Notes under the pieces: generated by a model
Database searches by the model: none
Seen by the model: only the letters and a program-made list of their open reading frames with translations
Told to the model about the DNA's origin: nothing
In this document: piece after piece, positions 50,847 to 60,559 of the stretch
Layout: each line of letters opens with the position of its first letter
Numbering within the stretch: position 1 is the stretch's first letter
Source of the DNA: CAVYXZ01 sp965223835
GTDB lineage: Bacteria; Chloroflexota; Anaerolineae; Aggregatilineales; Phototrophicaceae
Assembly (NCBI GenBank): GCA_965223835.1
Contig: CBDCXQ010000001.1
Span: 3,534,001 to 3,598,000 of the forward strand
DNA length: 64,000 bases
Direction of reading: 5' to 3'
Program-made: the position numbers and the translations under genes

Positions 50847-52469
50847 TTGAGAGAAAGTGAACGCCGTTTGCGACTGATTACCCTGATTATTGTCGCCCTT
50901 TTTGGATTATCTGCGCCGCTCATAGCGCAGGAAGATGAAGGCTACACTGTTGCTGAACTAATTGCCGCTTACGAAGCCGGGCAATTCCGAATACTTCACA
51001 CGCGCAGTGTATGGCTTCATGCCAGCCCAGATGGCTCATATGTCTCGGCTTCATCTGACGGAGTCTATCGTATCAGCGACGGCGCATTTTTTAAGAAACA
51101 CAGCTCAGCCACCTTCAGCCCCGATAGCCAATATGTAGCTGTAGAATATGATGGGGTTTATCGACTGAGCGACTGGCAAAAAATGTTTGACATTGGGGGG
51201 CTACCCAAGTTCTCCGCTAACAGCCAATATGCAGCGGTAGAGGGCTATGGAGTTTTTCGATTAAGAGATGGCAAAAAGTTATTTCACATTGATGACTCCG
51301 ACGCATACACACCGGATGGATATTATTACAGTTTCTATACGCATTTCAGTCCCGATGGGAGTTTTGTCGCAATTGATAAAGACGGTGTTTACCGTTTAAG
51401 CGATCAACATAAACTATTCAATATCACCAGTGAGGCATTGTGTGTCACTTTCAGTCATGATTCCACGTATGTCGCCTTGTTTAACGATGGTGTGTATGCT
51501 TTGGATTCTGGTCGAAAAATGTTTGACATCAGCGAAAACGCCTCGTACTGTGGATTTTCCTCTTTCTCCAAAGATGATAATTATTTTATTGTTAGCGGGG
51601 ATGCGATATACCAAATGAACAGTGGACAAAAGCTATTTGATATTGACGGCGGATTACCAACATATAGTCCTGACGGAGAGTATATAGCAATTAGTTATGA
51701 TGGCATATACCATATTGAAACTGGAGAAAAAATACTCCCCATACCGGGCGATGCAGTCTTTAGCCCCAACAATCAGTATGTAGCCGCCTCAAAAGATGGC
51801 TTGTACAAATTGAGCGATCAACATAAATTGTTCGAGATAGGTGGGCTAGCTTCCATTTTCAGTGAAGACAGCATGTTTCTAGTGGTATCAGGATTTAGCA
51901 GCAACAATGGCGGCGTTTATCAAGTGCGCAACGGGGAAAAGCTGTTTTCTAGTCCTTCTGGTGCGACTTTCAGCCCTGATGGACAATATACAGCGGTGGG
52001 TCGTGATGGCTTTTACCGGCTAAAAAATACACAGAGACTCTTCAAGATAGAAGAAATCAACACAAAGTTTTCAGCTGATGGTGAATATATTTTTGCACCA
52101 GGCGCTGTGTACCGTGTGAGCGACGGGCACCGCTATCCAGGGCTTCGCTTTTTAGATATAGATGCTGGAATAATGGCCGTAGGCAACACGATTCTAGTTG
52201 TTGATCCAACGCTGGAAGATCAGTCATTTTTCGTTGGCTGGACCTACCCGCATTATGGTCATGGCCTTTATGCTGCGCCGGATGTGGATTCCGAAGTATT
52301 AAGACACATTAACACAGGTGAATATCTGGCAATTCTCGATGAGCAGGACGGCTGGTACCAGGTTGGTTATTGGGGTGAACTCGGCTGGATTCCGGGGTAC
52401 AAAGTTTCGCGCTTTGCGGTGCCAGGATATTGTGTCGTGATCACAGTTTGGTTACGCCCATTGCGATGA
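50847..52469 (+). CDS. Exported WG/WD-like repeat protein with C-terminal SH3-like domain
   Basis: A 540-residue protein with a signal-like N-terminus (LITLIIVALFGLSAPLIAQ). Residues ~50-440 are about twelve copies of a ~30-residue unit of pattern FSPDxxYVAVxxDGVYRLSDxxKLFxI (examples: FSPDSQYVAVEYDGVYRLSD; DGLYKLSDQHKLFEIGG), probably a beta-propeller. Residues ~455-520 resemble a bacterial SH3 domain (DEQDGWYQVGYWGELGWIPG). Likely a surface adhesion or sensing protein. The start is a TTG (50847) without a clear ribosome site; TTG 50868 is another option. Confidence 0.75.
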   Translation: MRESERRLRLITLIIVALFGLSAPLIAQEDEGYTVAELIAAYEAGQFRILHTRSVWLHASPDGSYVSASSDGVYRISDGAFFKKHSSATFSPDSQYVAVEYDGVYRLSDWQKMFDIGGLPKFSANSQYAAVEGYGVFRLRDGKKLFHIDDSDAYTPDGYYYSFYTHFSPDGSFVAIDKDGVYRLSDQHKLFNITSEALCVTFSHDSTYVALFNDGVYALDSGRKMFDISENASYCGFSSFSKDDNYFIVSGDAIYQMNSGQKLFDIDGGLPTYSPDGEYIAISYDGIYHIETGEKILPIPGDAVFSPNNQYVAASKDGLYKLSDQHKLFEIGGLASIFSEDSMFLVVSGFSSNNGGVYQVRNGEKLFSSPSGATFSPDGQYTAVGRDGFYRLKNTQRLFKIEEINTKFSADGEYIFAPGAVYRVSDGHRYPGLRFLDIDAGIMAVGNTILVVDPTLEDQSFFVGWTYPHYGHGLYAAPDVDSEVLRHINTGEYLAILDEQDGWYQVGYWGELGWIPGYKVSRFAVPGYCVVITVWLRPLR

Positions 52470-52853
52470 GCGCTTGCAACAGCTTGTGAAAACGGCTATG
52501 ATGCACACTAATCGGCGGGCGGCTGGCCCCAAAAAGATACCCCCGTGCAGGTTTTGCGCGAGGGCGTCTTGAAAAAGGAGTAAAGCGAATCGGTTCCCGG
52601 AGTTTCAGCCGCCCGTTCCCCACGAAGAGCAATCCGAAAATCCGTTCACCCATACAATCAGCATTACGCTGAATTGCATACGATGTTCAATACCCACAAA
52701 TTTGGTGAGCGTTTAATATCTTGCAGAAAAATCACTTAACCCGCATAAGTGGGTATAGGACACAGTATAGAACAAAAATCTCATGAAGTCAACCAATCCG
52801 TTTCTTATGCGGTTGCGGTATCATGGATAGGTTCGCACAATGGGGAAAACGCT
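52470..52853. other. 384-base intergenic region before mfd
   Basis: Apart from the foldback element (52516-52615) nothing is recognised. A minus-strand frame at 52441-52653 overlies that element and looks like a by-product of it. The mfd ribosome site (GGGGAAA) lies at the end. A GC-poor stretch at 52680-52750 may hold the mfd promoter. Confidence 0.4.
52516..52615. repeat. 100-base nested foldback, possible structured RNA or MITE
   Basis: Outer stem CGGGCGGCTG (52516-52525) and CAGCCGCCCG (52606-52615), perfect 10 bp. Inner stem of 15 positions: 52534-52548 with 52556-52570 (AAGATACCCCCGTGC against GCGCGAGGGCGTCTT), two mismatches and two G-T pairs, loop AGGTTTT. It lies in an otherwise gene-free gap. 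Either a structured RNA or a palindromic miniature element. Confidence 0.6.
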
Positions 52854-55800
52854 ATGCAACTCACCGGCCTGCTGGACCGTCTACGTACCAGCACCGTTTA
52901 CCGTGCTTTGATCGAACAATTACAGACCGACGCTCCGCTGGATGATCTGCGTATCATCCGCGCCGCACGTCCATTTGTGCTGGCGGCCCTCGCTCAGGAT
53001 TGGGACGGGCCATTGATCTACATCACCGCACGGGTGGATCGAGCCTACAACGTTTCCGAACAACTGCCGGTGTGGTTGCCAGAACGCCCGATTCATCGTT
53101 TTGCCGAGCCAACACCGCTGTTTTATGATCGTGCGCCCTGGGGTGAAGAAGTCATTCGCAACCGCATCAGCACTCTGGCCGCCCTGCTGCCCCCGGATGA
53201 CGCAATAGCCAGCGACCAACAGCCGATTATCGTCACATCGGCGCGGGCGATTATGCAGCGCACCCTGCCGGTGAATGCCTTCCGCAAAGAAACGCTCCGG
53301 CTCCAGCCCGGCAGTCAGTATGCACCGGATAAATTATTAGCACATTGCGTCCGGCTGGGATATGCGCCGGTTTCGACCGTAGTTGAACCGGGGACCTTTA
53401 GTCGGCGGGGCGGGCTGGTGGATATTTTCCCTATCGCTGCCGACAAGCCGATCCGGGTTGATTATTTTGATGACGAGATTGACCAACTCCGGGCATTTGA
53501 TCCGGCTTCACAACGATCACAGGAACATTTGACACTGGCAACGATCACCCCGGCACATGAATCGCTACCATCATTGACACCGCCATTGGCCGAACACCTG
53601 CGCGACTGGTTTGGTGCGCTGCCGCCAACTGACGAAGACCCAACCAGCCCCCACGCAGATTTTGAGTCGTTACAAAATGGCGTCGTCTTCCCCTATCTGG
53701 AACACTACATTCCCTATCTCTATACCCATCCCATCAGCCTGCTGGATTACGCTCCAGCTAATGCACTGATCGTTCTCGAGGACTGGACCGAACTACGCGA
53801 TACCATCGCTGGAATCGAAGAAAGCGCCCTCAAGCACCGGGAGGAGAAAATCGCGGCTCGTCAACTGGCACCGGATCATCCCCTGCCCTACATTACCTGG
53901 GACGCCCTGACTGAAGAGGTCGAACAACGGACTTCTTTACATTTGGGCAGTACGATGGCACCGGTTGTCGATGACGCAGATAAGACGCTCAACTTGCACG
54001 GGTTATTCGCGCCCGGCCTACGCTTCGGCGGGCAATTGCGGGCGATGCTCGATCAACTCCGCCAGATGCGCTCAACGGGGCCGGTGATCGTCGTAACCGC
54101 TCAGGCACCACGCCTGAGCGAACTGTGGCATGAGCAAGACTCATTTATTCCGACCGTCACCGACGTGACTGAGGCACCGAATCCGGATTCGCTGTGGTTT
54201 GTTAATGGTGCACTGCAAGAAGGGTGGCGCTTGCGCACCGAACAGGGCGATACGCACCTGTTGACCGATCATGAGATCTTTGGCTGGAGCCGGCCCGAAC
54301 CCCGCCGCCGCAAAGTCACCCGCCGCACCAAAGTCCCGGAAACCAGCTATGCTGATCTCCACGAGGGCGATTTTGTGGTCCATGTTGATTATGGCATCGG
54401 GCGTTTCATGGGGATGCGCCGCCGCACCGTCAATACCAACGAACGCGAATACCTCTTAGTCGAATATGCCGGAACCGATCAGGTTTTTGTGCCCATACAC
54501 CAGGCCGACCGTCTCACCAGTTATATCGGACCCGATGATCGTCCGCCGCAGTTGAGTCGACTCGGTAAACCGGATTGGCAACGCACCCGAAACAAAGCCC
54601 AAAAGGCCGTCGAAGAAGAGGCCCAGGAATTGCTGGCGCTTTATGCTCAGCGGTCCCAGGCACACCGCGATGCCTTTAGCCCGGATACCCACTGGCAACA
54701 TGAACTGGAAGCCAGCTTCCCCTACGTTGAAACGGAAGATCAACTGCGGGCGGTGCGCGAAGTCAAAGTCGATATGGAACGTGACTTCCCAATGGATCGT
54801 TTGATCTGTGGCGATGTCGGCTATGGCAAGACCGAAGTAGCACTACGAGCCGCATTCAAAGCGGTACAGGATGGCAAGCAGGTCGCCGTACTGGTACCCA
54901 CGACGGTCCTGGCACAGCAACATTATGAGAATTTCGGCCTCCGCCTGACTCAATTCCCGGTAAATGTAGAGATGCTCTCGCGTTTCCGTACCCAGGAGCA
55001 ACAAAGTCGACTGCTGCCCAGGATCGCGTCGGGCGAGATTGACGTGATTATCGGTACGCATCGGTTGCTCAGCGCCGATGTAACCTTTCACGATCTGGGT
55101 TTAGTCATCATTGATGAGGAGCAACGGTTTGGCGTCACCCACAAAGAACATTTCAAAAAGCTGCGGACTCAAGTCGATGTCCTGACTCTCACCGCCACGC
55201 CGATTCCGCGCACGCTGTATATGAGTATGGCTGGTGTGCGCGACATTAGCATGATCCAGACGCCACCGGAAGAACGTTTACCCATCATCACGCATGTTGG
55301 CAGCTTTGATGAACAACTAGTCCGGCAGGCTGTGCTGCGCGAGATCGAACGCGGCGGTCAGGTCTTTTTTGTTCACAATCGAGTCAAATCAATTGAGATG
55401 GCGCGACAGCGACTGGAAAATATCGTGCCCGAAATTCGAATTATCGTGGGGCACGGGCAGATGAACGAGCGCACACTGGAAAAAGTCATGTTGTCTTTCG
55501 GTCGAGGTGACTATGACGCGCTGGTCAGCACCTCAATTATTGAAAGTGGCATCGACATTCCCAATGCCAATACCCTCATTGTCGATCGAGCCGATTGGTT
55601 TGGCATGGCTCAGCTTTATCAATTGCGGGGACGAGTGGGGCGCAGCGCCCAACAAGCATATGCTTACTTCTTCCATGCAGGTACCGGACGTTTGACTGAC
55701 GAAGCCCGGATTCGATTAGAAACGCTAGCAGAAAATACTGATTTGGGCGCTGGCGTGCAAATCGCTATGCGCGACCTGGAACTGCGGGGAGCCGGCGACA

Positions 55801-56378
55801 TTCTCAGCACCAAACAAACCGGCCATGCTGCGGCGGTCGGATTACACCTTTATACCCAGCTTCTCTCCGCCGCTGTGCGACGCCTTAAAGGGGAATCCTC
55901 GCCCACGTACGTCCCCTCTACCGAACAGCAAACCATCCCGATTGATCTGCCGCTGCCCGCTTACTTACCAACCGCCTGGATTCCCGAAATGGAACTACGC
56001 CTGCAAATTTATCGGCGGGTCGCTGGACTTACGGCAACTGAAGATGTTGCGATGATGCGTGACGAGTTGCGTGATCGTTTCGGTTCGATTCCACCGGCGG
56101 TTGATAATTTGCTATACCAAATTGATGTAAAAATTCTGGCGCTGGCAGCGCGGTCAACCGGTGTGATCGGACGTGACCAAACGGTGCAAATTAAATTACC
56201 CTATCTGGCAGAAATCAACCGCGACAGTTTGCAAAAACAACTGGGGGATGATGTTGATGTCACGCGTACCGCCGTGACGATTCCATTGCATCGAGACACC
56301 TGGCAGCTACAGTTGCTGGAGGTTCTGGATAAACTCGCGCGGGCCGCTGAAGTAGCGGAAAATTTGACTGGAATTTAA
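52854..56378 (+). CDS. mfd: Transcription-repair coupling factor
   Basis: A 1174-residue ATP-dependent DNA translocase that removes RNA polymerase stalled at lesions and recruits UvrA. The N-terminal UvrB-like part is followed by the RNA-polymerase-binding CarD/RID domain (about residues 500-560, DFVVHVDYGIGRFMG), then the helicase core: Walker A GDVGYGKTE (near 651), DEEQRFG (near 752), TATPIPRTL, and motif VI RGRVGRS; a TRCF C-terminal domain ends it. Length and order match Mfd. ATG 52854 (MQLTGLLD) follows GGGGAAAACG; a longer frame from 52749 has no homology. Confidence 0.95.
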   Translation: MQLTGLLDRLRTSTVYRALIEQLQTDAPLDDLRIIRAARPFVLAALAQDWDGPLIYITARVDRAYNVSEQLPVWLPERPIHRFAEPTPLFYDRAPWGEEVIRNRISTLAALLPPDDAIASDQQPIIVTSARAIMQRTLPVNAFRKETLRLQPGSQYAPDKLLAHCVRLGYAPVSTVVEPGTFSRRGGLVDIFPIAADKPIRVDYFDDEIDQLRAFDPASQRSQEHLTLATITPAHESLPSLTPPLAEHLRDWFGALPPTDEDPTSPHADFESLQNGVVFPYLEHYIPYLYTHPISLLDYAPANALIVLEDWTELRDTIAGIEESALKHREEKIAARQLAPDHPLPYITWDALTEEVEQRTSLHLGSTMAPVVDDADKTLNLHGLFAPGLRFGGQLRAMLDQLRQMRSTGPVIVVTAQAPRLSELWHEQDSFIPTVTDVTEAPNPDSLWFVNGALQEGWRLRTEQGDTHLLTDHEIFGWSRPEPRRRKVTRRTKVPETSYADLHEGDFVVHVDYGIGRFMGMRRRTVNTNEREYLLVEYAGTDQVFVPIHQADRLTSYIGPDDRPPQLSRLGKPDWQRTRNKAQKAVEEEAQELLALYAQRSQAHRDAFSPDTHWQHELEASFPYVETEDQLRAVREVKVDMERDFPMDRLICGDVGYGKTEVALRAAFKAVQDGKQVAVLVPTTVLAQQHYENFGLRLTQFPVNVEMLSRFRTQEQQSRLLPRIASGEIDVIIGTHRLLSADVTFHDLGLVIIDEEQRFGVTHKEHFKKLRTQVDVLTLTATPIPRTLYMSMAGVRDISMIQTPPEERLPIITHVGSFDEQLVRQAVLREIERGGQVFFVHNRVKSIEMARQRLENIVPEIRIIVGHGQMNERTLEKVMLSFGRGDYDALVSTSIIESGIDIPNANTLIVDRADWFGMAQLYQLRGRVGRSAQQAYAYFFHAGTGRLTDEARIRLETLAENTDLGAGVQIAMRDLELRGAGDILSTKQTGHAAAVGLHLYTQLLSAAVRRLKGESSPTYVPSTEQQTIPIDLPLPAYLPTAWIPEMELRLQIYRRVAGLTATEDVAMMRDELRDRFGSIPPAVDNLLYQIDVKILALAARSTGVIGRDQTVQIKLPYLAEINRDSLQKQLGDDVDVTRTAVTIPLHRDTWQLQLLEVLDKLARAAEVAENLTGI

Positions 56379-57439
56379 TTCTCACGCTCACGAAACCAAT
56401 TGTCTAAGAATATTAGTAGCTGCTCACTCAAGAATTGAGCACCTTTTTTGTTGGAATGGGTACCATTATCAAATAAATCATTTTGTTCGTTCATGGGCAA
56501 CTCATAAAAGCGGTGATCAGTAACAACGATGGGCAATTGGAGTTGATCGTTCACAAACTCAATAACAGGATCAAGATAAGCCTCGTTATATAAGTCCAAA
56601 CTACCATACCGCGCATCCAGATAACAACGTGCAAGGGGAATCGTCACAATGATTACCGGGATTTCGCGTGCCTCAAGCACCTCTGCCAGCTCATGAAAAC
56701 GCTCTAATCCAACACTGACTGGTACTTCAAGACCGGTTGGCCCATTTGGGAACCTGGCAGTAGCTTCGGCACAATCATAAATACCATCCCGTGGACTATA
56801 GCCACCATTTGGCTGGACCCTTCGTACCGTCTGTTCGAATGGGATCAACGTCGCATTACGCCCGAGGATACTATAACGATAAAGGTCACTATGCCGGTAA
56901 AGAAAGCGGGCAATATAGTCATCCAGGCTATCGGGAAATATAAAGATCTGCTCTGCAGGGGAATCTTCTATGCGCATTCTGTTCAAAATCTCACGACCGA
57001 AATTCAGATCAGATATACCGATAACTACATATTGTGGTTGATCCAATTCTAATAACCAGTTGTCAACAACCTGTGCCATAACACTAAGATTGAGCATTGT
57101 GGTAAATCCATAATTTTGAACCGTAACTCTCTGGTGTCCACGAGCGACTAATTTGGCCTGAATCAAGGCCGGATCCAACCCGGTCATCATCGGTGATGAA
57201 CCAATTAACCAGAACGTATAATCAGGGTTGGCTTCCAACTGCAGCTTATAGGATGGCATTCGGCTATCATACCAGAGCAGATTCTCATAAGTACCCAGTC
57301 GTTGCTCAAGCATGGTATTGACCGGCCTGACCTGGATCACCAATTCAAGCAACAGGAGAAAGAGTCCAATGCGAATTGCATCTCCTCGTACCCGCCGCCA
57401 GCTAGACGATTTAGAATTGGAAGTAAATGAAGGGGACAT
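56375..57439 (-). CDS. Membrane-anchored SGNH-like protein paired with an MBOAT acyltransferase
   Basis: A 354-residue protein with one N-terminal membrane helix (about residues 21-38) and an extracytoplasmic SGNH-like domain: the nucleophile candidate is Ser81/Ser82 in LIGSSPMM, and the distal DxxH-like NDLFDNGTHSNKKG supplies Asp/His near 331-336. This resembles AlgJ/AlgX or DltD partners of MBOAT acyltransferases. It overlaps the MBOAT gene by 29 bases. Likely adds acyl groups to an exported glycan or wall polymer (inference). Confidence 0.78.
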   Translation of the reverse strand: MSPSFTSNSKSSSWRRVRGDAIRIGLFLLLLELVIQVRPVNTMLEQRLGTYENLLWYDSRMPSYKLQLEANPDYTFWLIGSSPMMTGLDPALIQAKLVARGHQRVTVQNYGFTTMLNLSVMAQVVDNWLLELDQPQYVVIGISDLNFGREILNRMRIEDSPAEQIFIFPDSLDDYIARFLYRHSDLYRYSILGRNATLIPFEQTVRRVQPNGGYSPRDGIYDCAEATARFPNGPTGLEVPVSVGLERFHELAEVLEAREIPVIIVTIPLARCYLDARYGSLDLYNEAYLDPVIEFVNDQLQLPIVVTDHRFYELPMNEQNDLFDNGTHSNKKGAQFLSEQLLIFLDNWFREREN

Positions 57440-58865
57440 ACGGTTTAATCGAGAAAAACATCATGAAGAAGATGGTACCAATGTACATTACTGTTCGTAT
57501 TGTAACCGGCAGCTTGCGCGGAAACGCATGATCTTTAAGCATGATCTGCCCAAGATCAAATGTGATAATCACACCATATAGCAAAACGAGTGATGGGAGC
57601 AATTGCAGCGCACGATTACTCCACCCATGTAGTTGAAATGCCAGAATCATTTGCTGAAAAATCGTTGGGACTTCCTGAATCTGTGGCGTTCGAAATAATA
57701 CCCAGGCAAATAGGATAAGGTGAAACGTCAACAGTATCCGTACCAAACCAGTCAAATATCGAACGAGTCTGAGCCGATGCTCCATCAGAAAACGTGCCTT
57801 ACCATAAAATGGCCGGGAAATAACTTGATAGACACCCAGCAAACCGCCCCATAAAACAAAAGTCCAGTTTGCACCGTGCCATAACCCCGAAAGCAGCATC
57901 GTAATCATGACACCGAGAGCGTACTGCAACCAGTCATTCTTGAATTGCTGCTCAATTCTTTCGTTGAGTGGCCGGTATACATAGTCACGAAACCAGGTCG
58001 AAAGCGAAATATGCCAGCGCCGCCAGAACTCTGAAACTGTTTGTGAAAAATAGGGCTGATTAAAATTTTCCATCAATTCTATGCCCAGCAATCGCGCTGA
58101 TCCACGCGCAATGTCACTATAGCCAGAAAAGTCACCGTAAATTTGAAGTGCGAAGAGATACACAGCGGTTAACACTCGCCCATTGGAATAGCTAGCCGGG
58201 TTCATAAAGATTTCAGGCTCAATCAAAGACGCGGCAATATCTGCAATTAACATCTTTTTGAACAGACCCACAAAAATGAGGATGATCCCAGATTCAAACA
58301 TCTCAGGGTTTAGTGATCGTCGACTTTCTAATTGGGGCAATAAGCGGGATGCACGTTCAATGGGGCCTGCTACGAGTTGGGGGAAAAAGGCAACAAACAA
58401 GGCAAAATTGAGAAAGTTAGTGGTAGGTTCTAACTTACGCTGATAAATGTCAATAGTATACGAAAGAGTCTGGAAGGTATAAAAAGATATACCAACTGGC
58501 AAGATAACTTGCAAACTAAATTCATTGGATTGGATGCCGAGACCACCCAAAAAAGACACCGCAGAATCAATAAAGAAATTAAAGTATTTGAAAAAGCCAA
58601 GTAGACCCAGATTTACGGCAATGCTGATGCCTAATAGCCGCTGCCGCTGCCTGTGATTCTCAGTATTTGCCAGGGTTCGCCCAACCCAATAATCAACGAG
58701 CGTTGAAATCAAGATTAGGGACAGAAAACGCCAGTCCCAACTACCATAAAACAGATAGCTGGAGGCTAACAGCAACAGGTTCTGCCAGCGAACCCGCCGC
58801 AGCCCCCAATAGGTAACAATGACCAGGATAAGAAATAGAATGTACTGGAAAGAATTAAACGCCAT
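57411..58865 (-). CDS. MBOAT family O-acyltransferase (AlgI/DltB-like)
   Basis: A 484-residue polytopic membrane protein with about ten helices. Family motifs are WRRWHISLSTWFRDYVY (residues 281-297) and the catalytic H330 in SGLWHGANWTF. It carries acyl groups across the membrane to the partner SGNH protein, as AlgI does for alginate and DltB for teichoic acid. Polymer not known; no glycan synthesis genes are adjacent. Start MAFNSFQYILF is typical. Confidence 0.93.
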   Translation of the reverse strand: MAFNSFQYILFLILVIVTYWGLRRVRWQNLLLLASSYLFYGSWDWRFLSLILISTLVDYWVGRTLANTENHRQRQRLLGISIAVNLGLLGFFKYFNFFIDSAVSFLGGLGIQSNEFSLQVILPVGISFYTFQTLSYTIDIYQRKLEPTTNFLNFALFVAFFPQLVAGPIERASRLLPQLESRRSLNPEMFESGIILIFVGLFKKMLIADIAASLIEPEIFMNPASYSNGRVLTAVYLFALQIYGDFSGYSDIARGSARLLGIELMENFNQPYFSQTVSEFWRRWHISLSTWFRDYVYRPLNERIEQQFKNDWLQYALGVMITMLLSGLWHGANWTFVLWGGLLGVYQVISRPFYGKARFLMEHRLRLVRYLTGLVRILLTFHLILFAWVLFRTPQIQEVPTIFQQMILAFQLHGWSNRALQLLPSLVLLYGVIITFDLGQIMLKDHAFPRKLPVTIRTVMYIGTIFFMMFFSIKPYVPFIYFQF

Positions 58866-58931
58866 TCATTCTGCTCAATGCCCGGAAATCTGGGGGTCTA
58901 AATGAATACAGTCAAAACACAATACTGCATG

Positions 58932-59423
58932 TTAACGCGCCAGGGCTTTGACAACATCGACAACAGTCGCACCGGTTATTTCGATAAGATGGTCCACACC
59001 AATCGGGAAGATCGCATTATGAGCACCACCCGCCGCATACACAGTGTCAAATCGTTGGAGTAGCGCATCAGCCAAAACGATGATATTCGGCGTGCGATAG
59101 GCTAATGGCGGCACTGCCCCAGGCGCATACCCATAAATGGCGATACATTGTTCTGGTTTGGCGATTTTGACCTTTTTGCGGCCAACTTCAAAATAAGCAG
59201 CCAGCTTGCGATCATCCACAAACTGGTCGCCGCAGGTCAGCACGACAATCGGTTGACCCGCAACGATAAACAGGATGCTTTTGACAATTTGGCCCAGCTC
59301 ACAGCCGATGTTAGCCGCTGCTTGCTGCGAAGTCGCCGTCGTCGATTCGAAAAAGTCAATCTTGATACCCGTGTTCAACCGGTCAAGTTCGGCTTGAACA
59401 TGCGCAGGCGTCAGTGCTTGCAA
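58932..59423 (-). CDS. YbaK/EbsC-type aminoacyl-tRNA deacylase
   Basis: A 163-residue editing protein that clears mischarged tRNA (YbaK acts on Cys-tRNA-Pro, others on Ala-tRNA). The fold is recognised from QIVKSILFIVAGQPIVVLTCGD, the YAPGAVPPLAY loop and AAGGAHNAIFPI near the end. Lys in QIVKS is the usual substrate-contact lysine. Specificity is unknown. It stands alone, divergent from the macrodomain gene. Confidence 0.9.
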   Translation of the reverse strand: MQALTPAHVQAELDRLNTGIKIDFFESTTATSQQAAANIGCELGQIVKSILFIVAGQPIVVLTCGDQFVDDRKLAAYFEVGRKKVKIAKPEQCIAIYGYAPGAVPPLAYRTPNIIVLADALLQRFDTVYAAGGAHNAIFPIGVDHLIEITGATVVDVVKALAR

Positions 59424-59485
59424 TGCCTCTGTACCTCGCTACAATATTGTCATCAGGTGCTAGCGAAACACACCGAGGTTCAGTC

Positions 59486-60046
59486 GTGAAAGTCCAGATT
59501 AATCAAATGGTGGTTGAACTCGTCCAGGGCGACATCACCCACCAGACCACCGATGCAATCGTCAACGCGGCGAATTCATCGCTATTGGGCGGCGGCGGTG
59601 TGGATGGTGCCATTCACCGAGCGGCAGGTCCGCAATTACTGGCCGAAACTCGAACACTGAACGGCTGTCATCCGGGTGACGCCAAAATCAGCGGCGGCTA
59701 TAATCTTGAAGCCAGGCATGTCATTCATACGGTTGGCCCTATTTACCGTCGACACGATCCGCAGATTCCGCAACTACTTGCCAGTGCTTACCGCCGCAGT
59801 CTGGAGGTGGGCGTGGCAAATGGCATCAAGACCCTGGCCTTTCCCTCCATCAGTACTGGCGTATTTGGCTACCCGGTTGATGAAGCAGCCACGATCGCCC
59901 TGAAAACCGTTTGCGAATTCGCTCGGACCGACGATCAAATCCAACTGGCCCGTTTTGTCCTATTCGATGATCGCACCCTCAAGGCCTATGCCCGCGTTCT
60001 GCGCCAGTTCGCCGATCAATATGCAGACATACATTCGCTCGACTAG
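59486..60046 (+). CDS. Macrodomain protein (O-acetyl-ADP-ribose deacetylase type)
   Basis: A 186-residue single macrodomain that binds or hydrolyses ADP-ribose derivatives. Signature parts are GDITHQTTDAIVNAANSSLL, GGGGVDGAIHRAAGPQL and SISTGVFGYPVDEAA; the G-V-D-G-A-I-H stretch is typical of catalytic MacroD-like enzymes. The GTG at 59486 has GAGGT upstream; the longer frame from 59414 would overlap the divergent gene. The stop overlaps the convergent MarR gene by 4 bases. Confidence 0.93.
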   Translation: MKVQINQMVVELVQGDITHQTTDAIVNAANSSLLGGGGVDGAIHRAAGPQLLAETRTLNGCHPGDAKISGGYNLEARHVIHTVGPIYRRHDPQIPQLLASAYRRSLEVGVANGIKTLAFPSISTGVFGYPVDEAATIALKTVCEFARTDDQIQLARFVLFDDRTLKAYARVLRQFADQYADIHSLD

Positions 60047-60492
60047 TCAAGCGACATCGATTGCAGTGCCGCGACAATACTCAGAAAAGACTGATAGTCA
60101 TCCGTTTCAAACTCTTGCGCCAACCGCTTATCGATAGTTTTCGCGCTGTCATTCACCGCTTTTTTGTTTTTCTGTCCGGCTTCTGTCAGATAAATACGCA
60201 CCGCCCGCCGATCTGCCGGGTCGGCACGCCGCTCAATTAGCCCCTTCGTCTGCAGCTTATCAAGGTTAGGGGTAAAGGAAGTCGCAGCCCGACCTACGGC
60301 ACGCGCTAATTCTGAAGCGTGTTGACCATCCTGGTCATATAATGCCCGTAGGATGTACCATTCGATGACCGTTAGACCCAGTGGTTGAACGACTTGCCCA
60401 AATACCTGATCCAGGTTTCGCAACGCAATGTCCAGATTACACCAGACCGAGCCATTAAAACGGAGTGATTTTATGTTCTTATTGATATTCAT
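60043..60492 (-). CDS. MarR family transcriptional regulator
   Basis: A 149-residue dimeric winged-helix regulator. Helices flank VIEWYILRALYDQDGQHASEL, the recognition region is ARAVGRAATSFTPNLDKLQTKGLIERR, and the wing is ADPADRRAVRIYLTEAG with the DxRxxxxxLT pattern. It probably represses a nearby or its own gene in response to a small ligand; no clear palindromic operator was found at its start. Confidence 0.9.
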   Translation of the reverse strand: MNINKNIKSLRFNGSVWCNLDIALRNLDQVFGQVVQPLGLTVIEWYILRALYDQDGQHASELARAVGRAATSFTPNLDKLQTKGLIERRADPADRRAVRIYLTEAGQKNKKAVNDSAKTIDKRLAQEFETDDYQSFLSIVAALQSMSLD

Positions 60493-60559
60493 AGATTATT
60501 GACCTGCTTATCCTTAGCATAAACCATCGGGATATAAAGTAAGGATATTTTACACAATC

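Noticed and set aside
52441..52653. 70-residue minus-strand ORF before mfd
   Set aside because: It overlies a palindromic element and has no ribosome site or known domain; more likely a by-product of the repeat, though not fully excluded.
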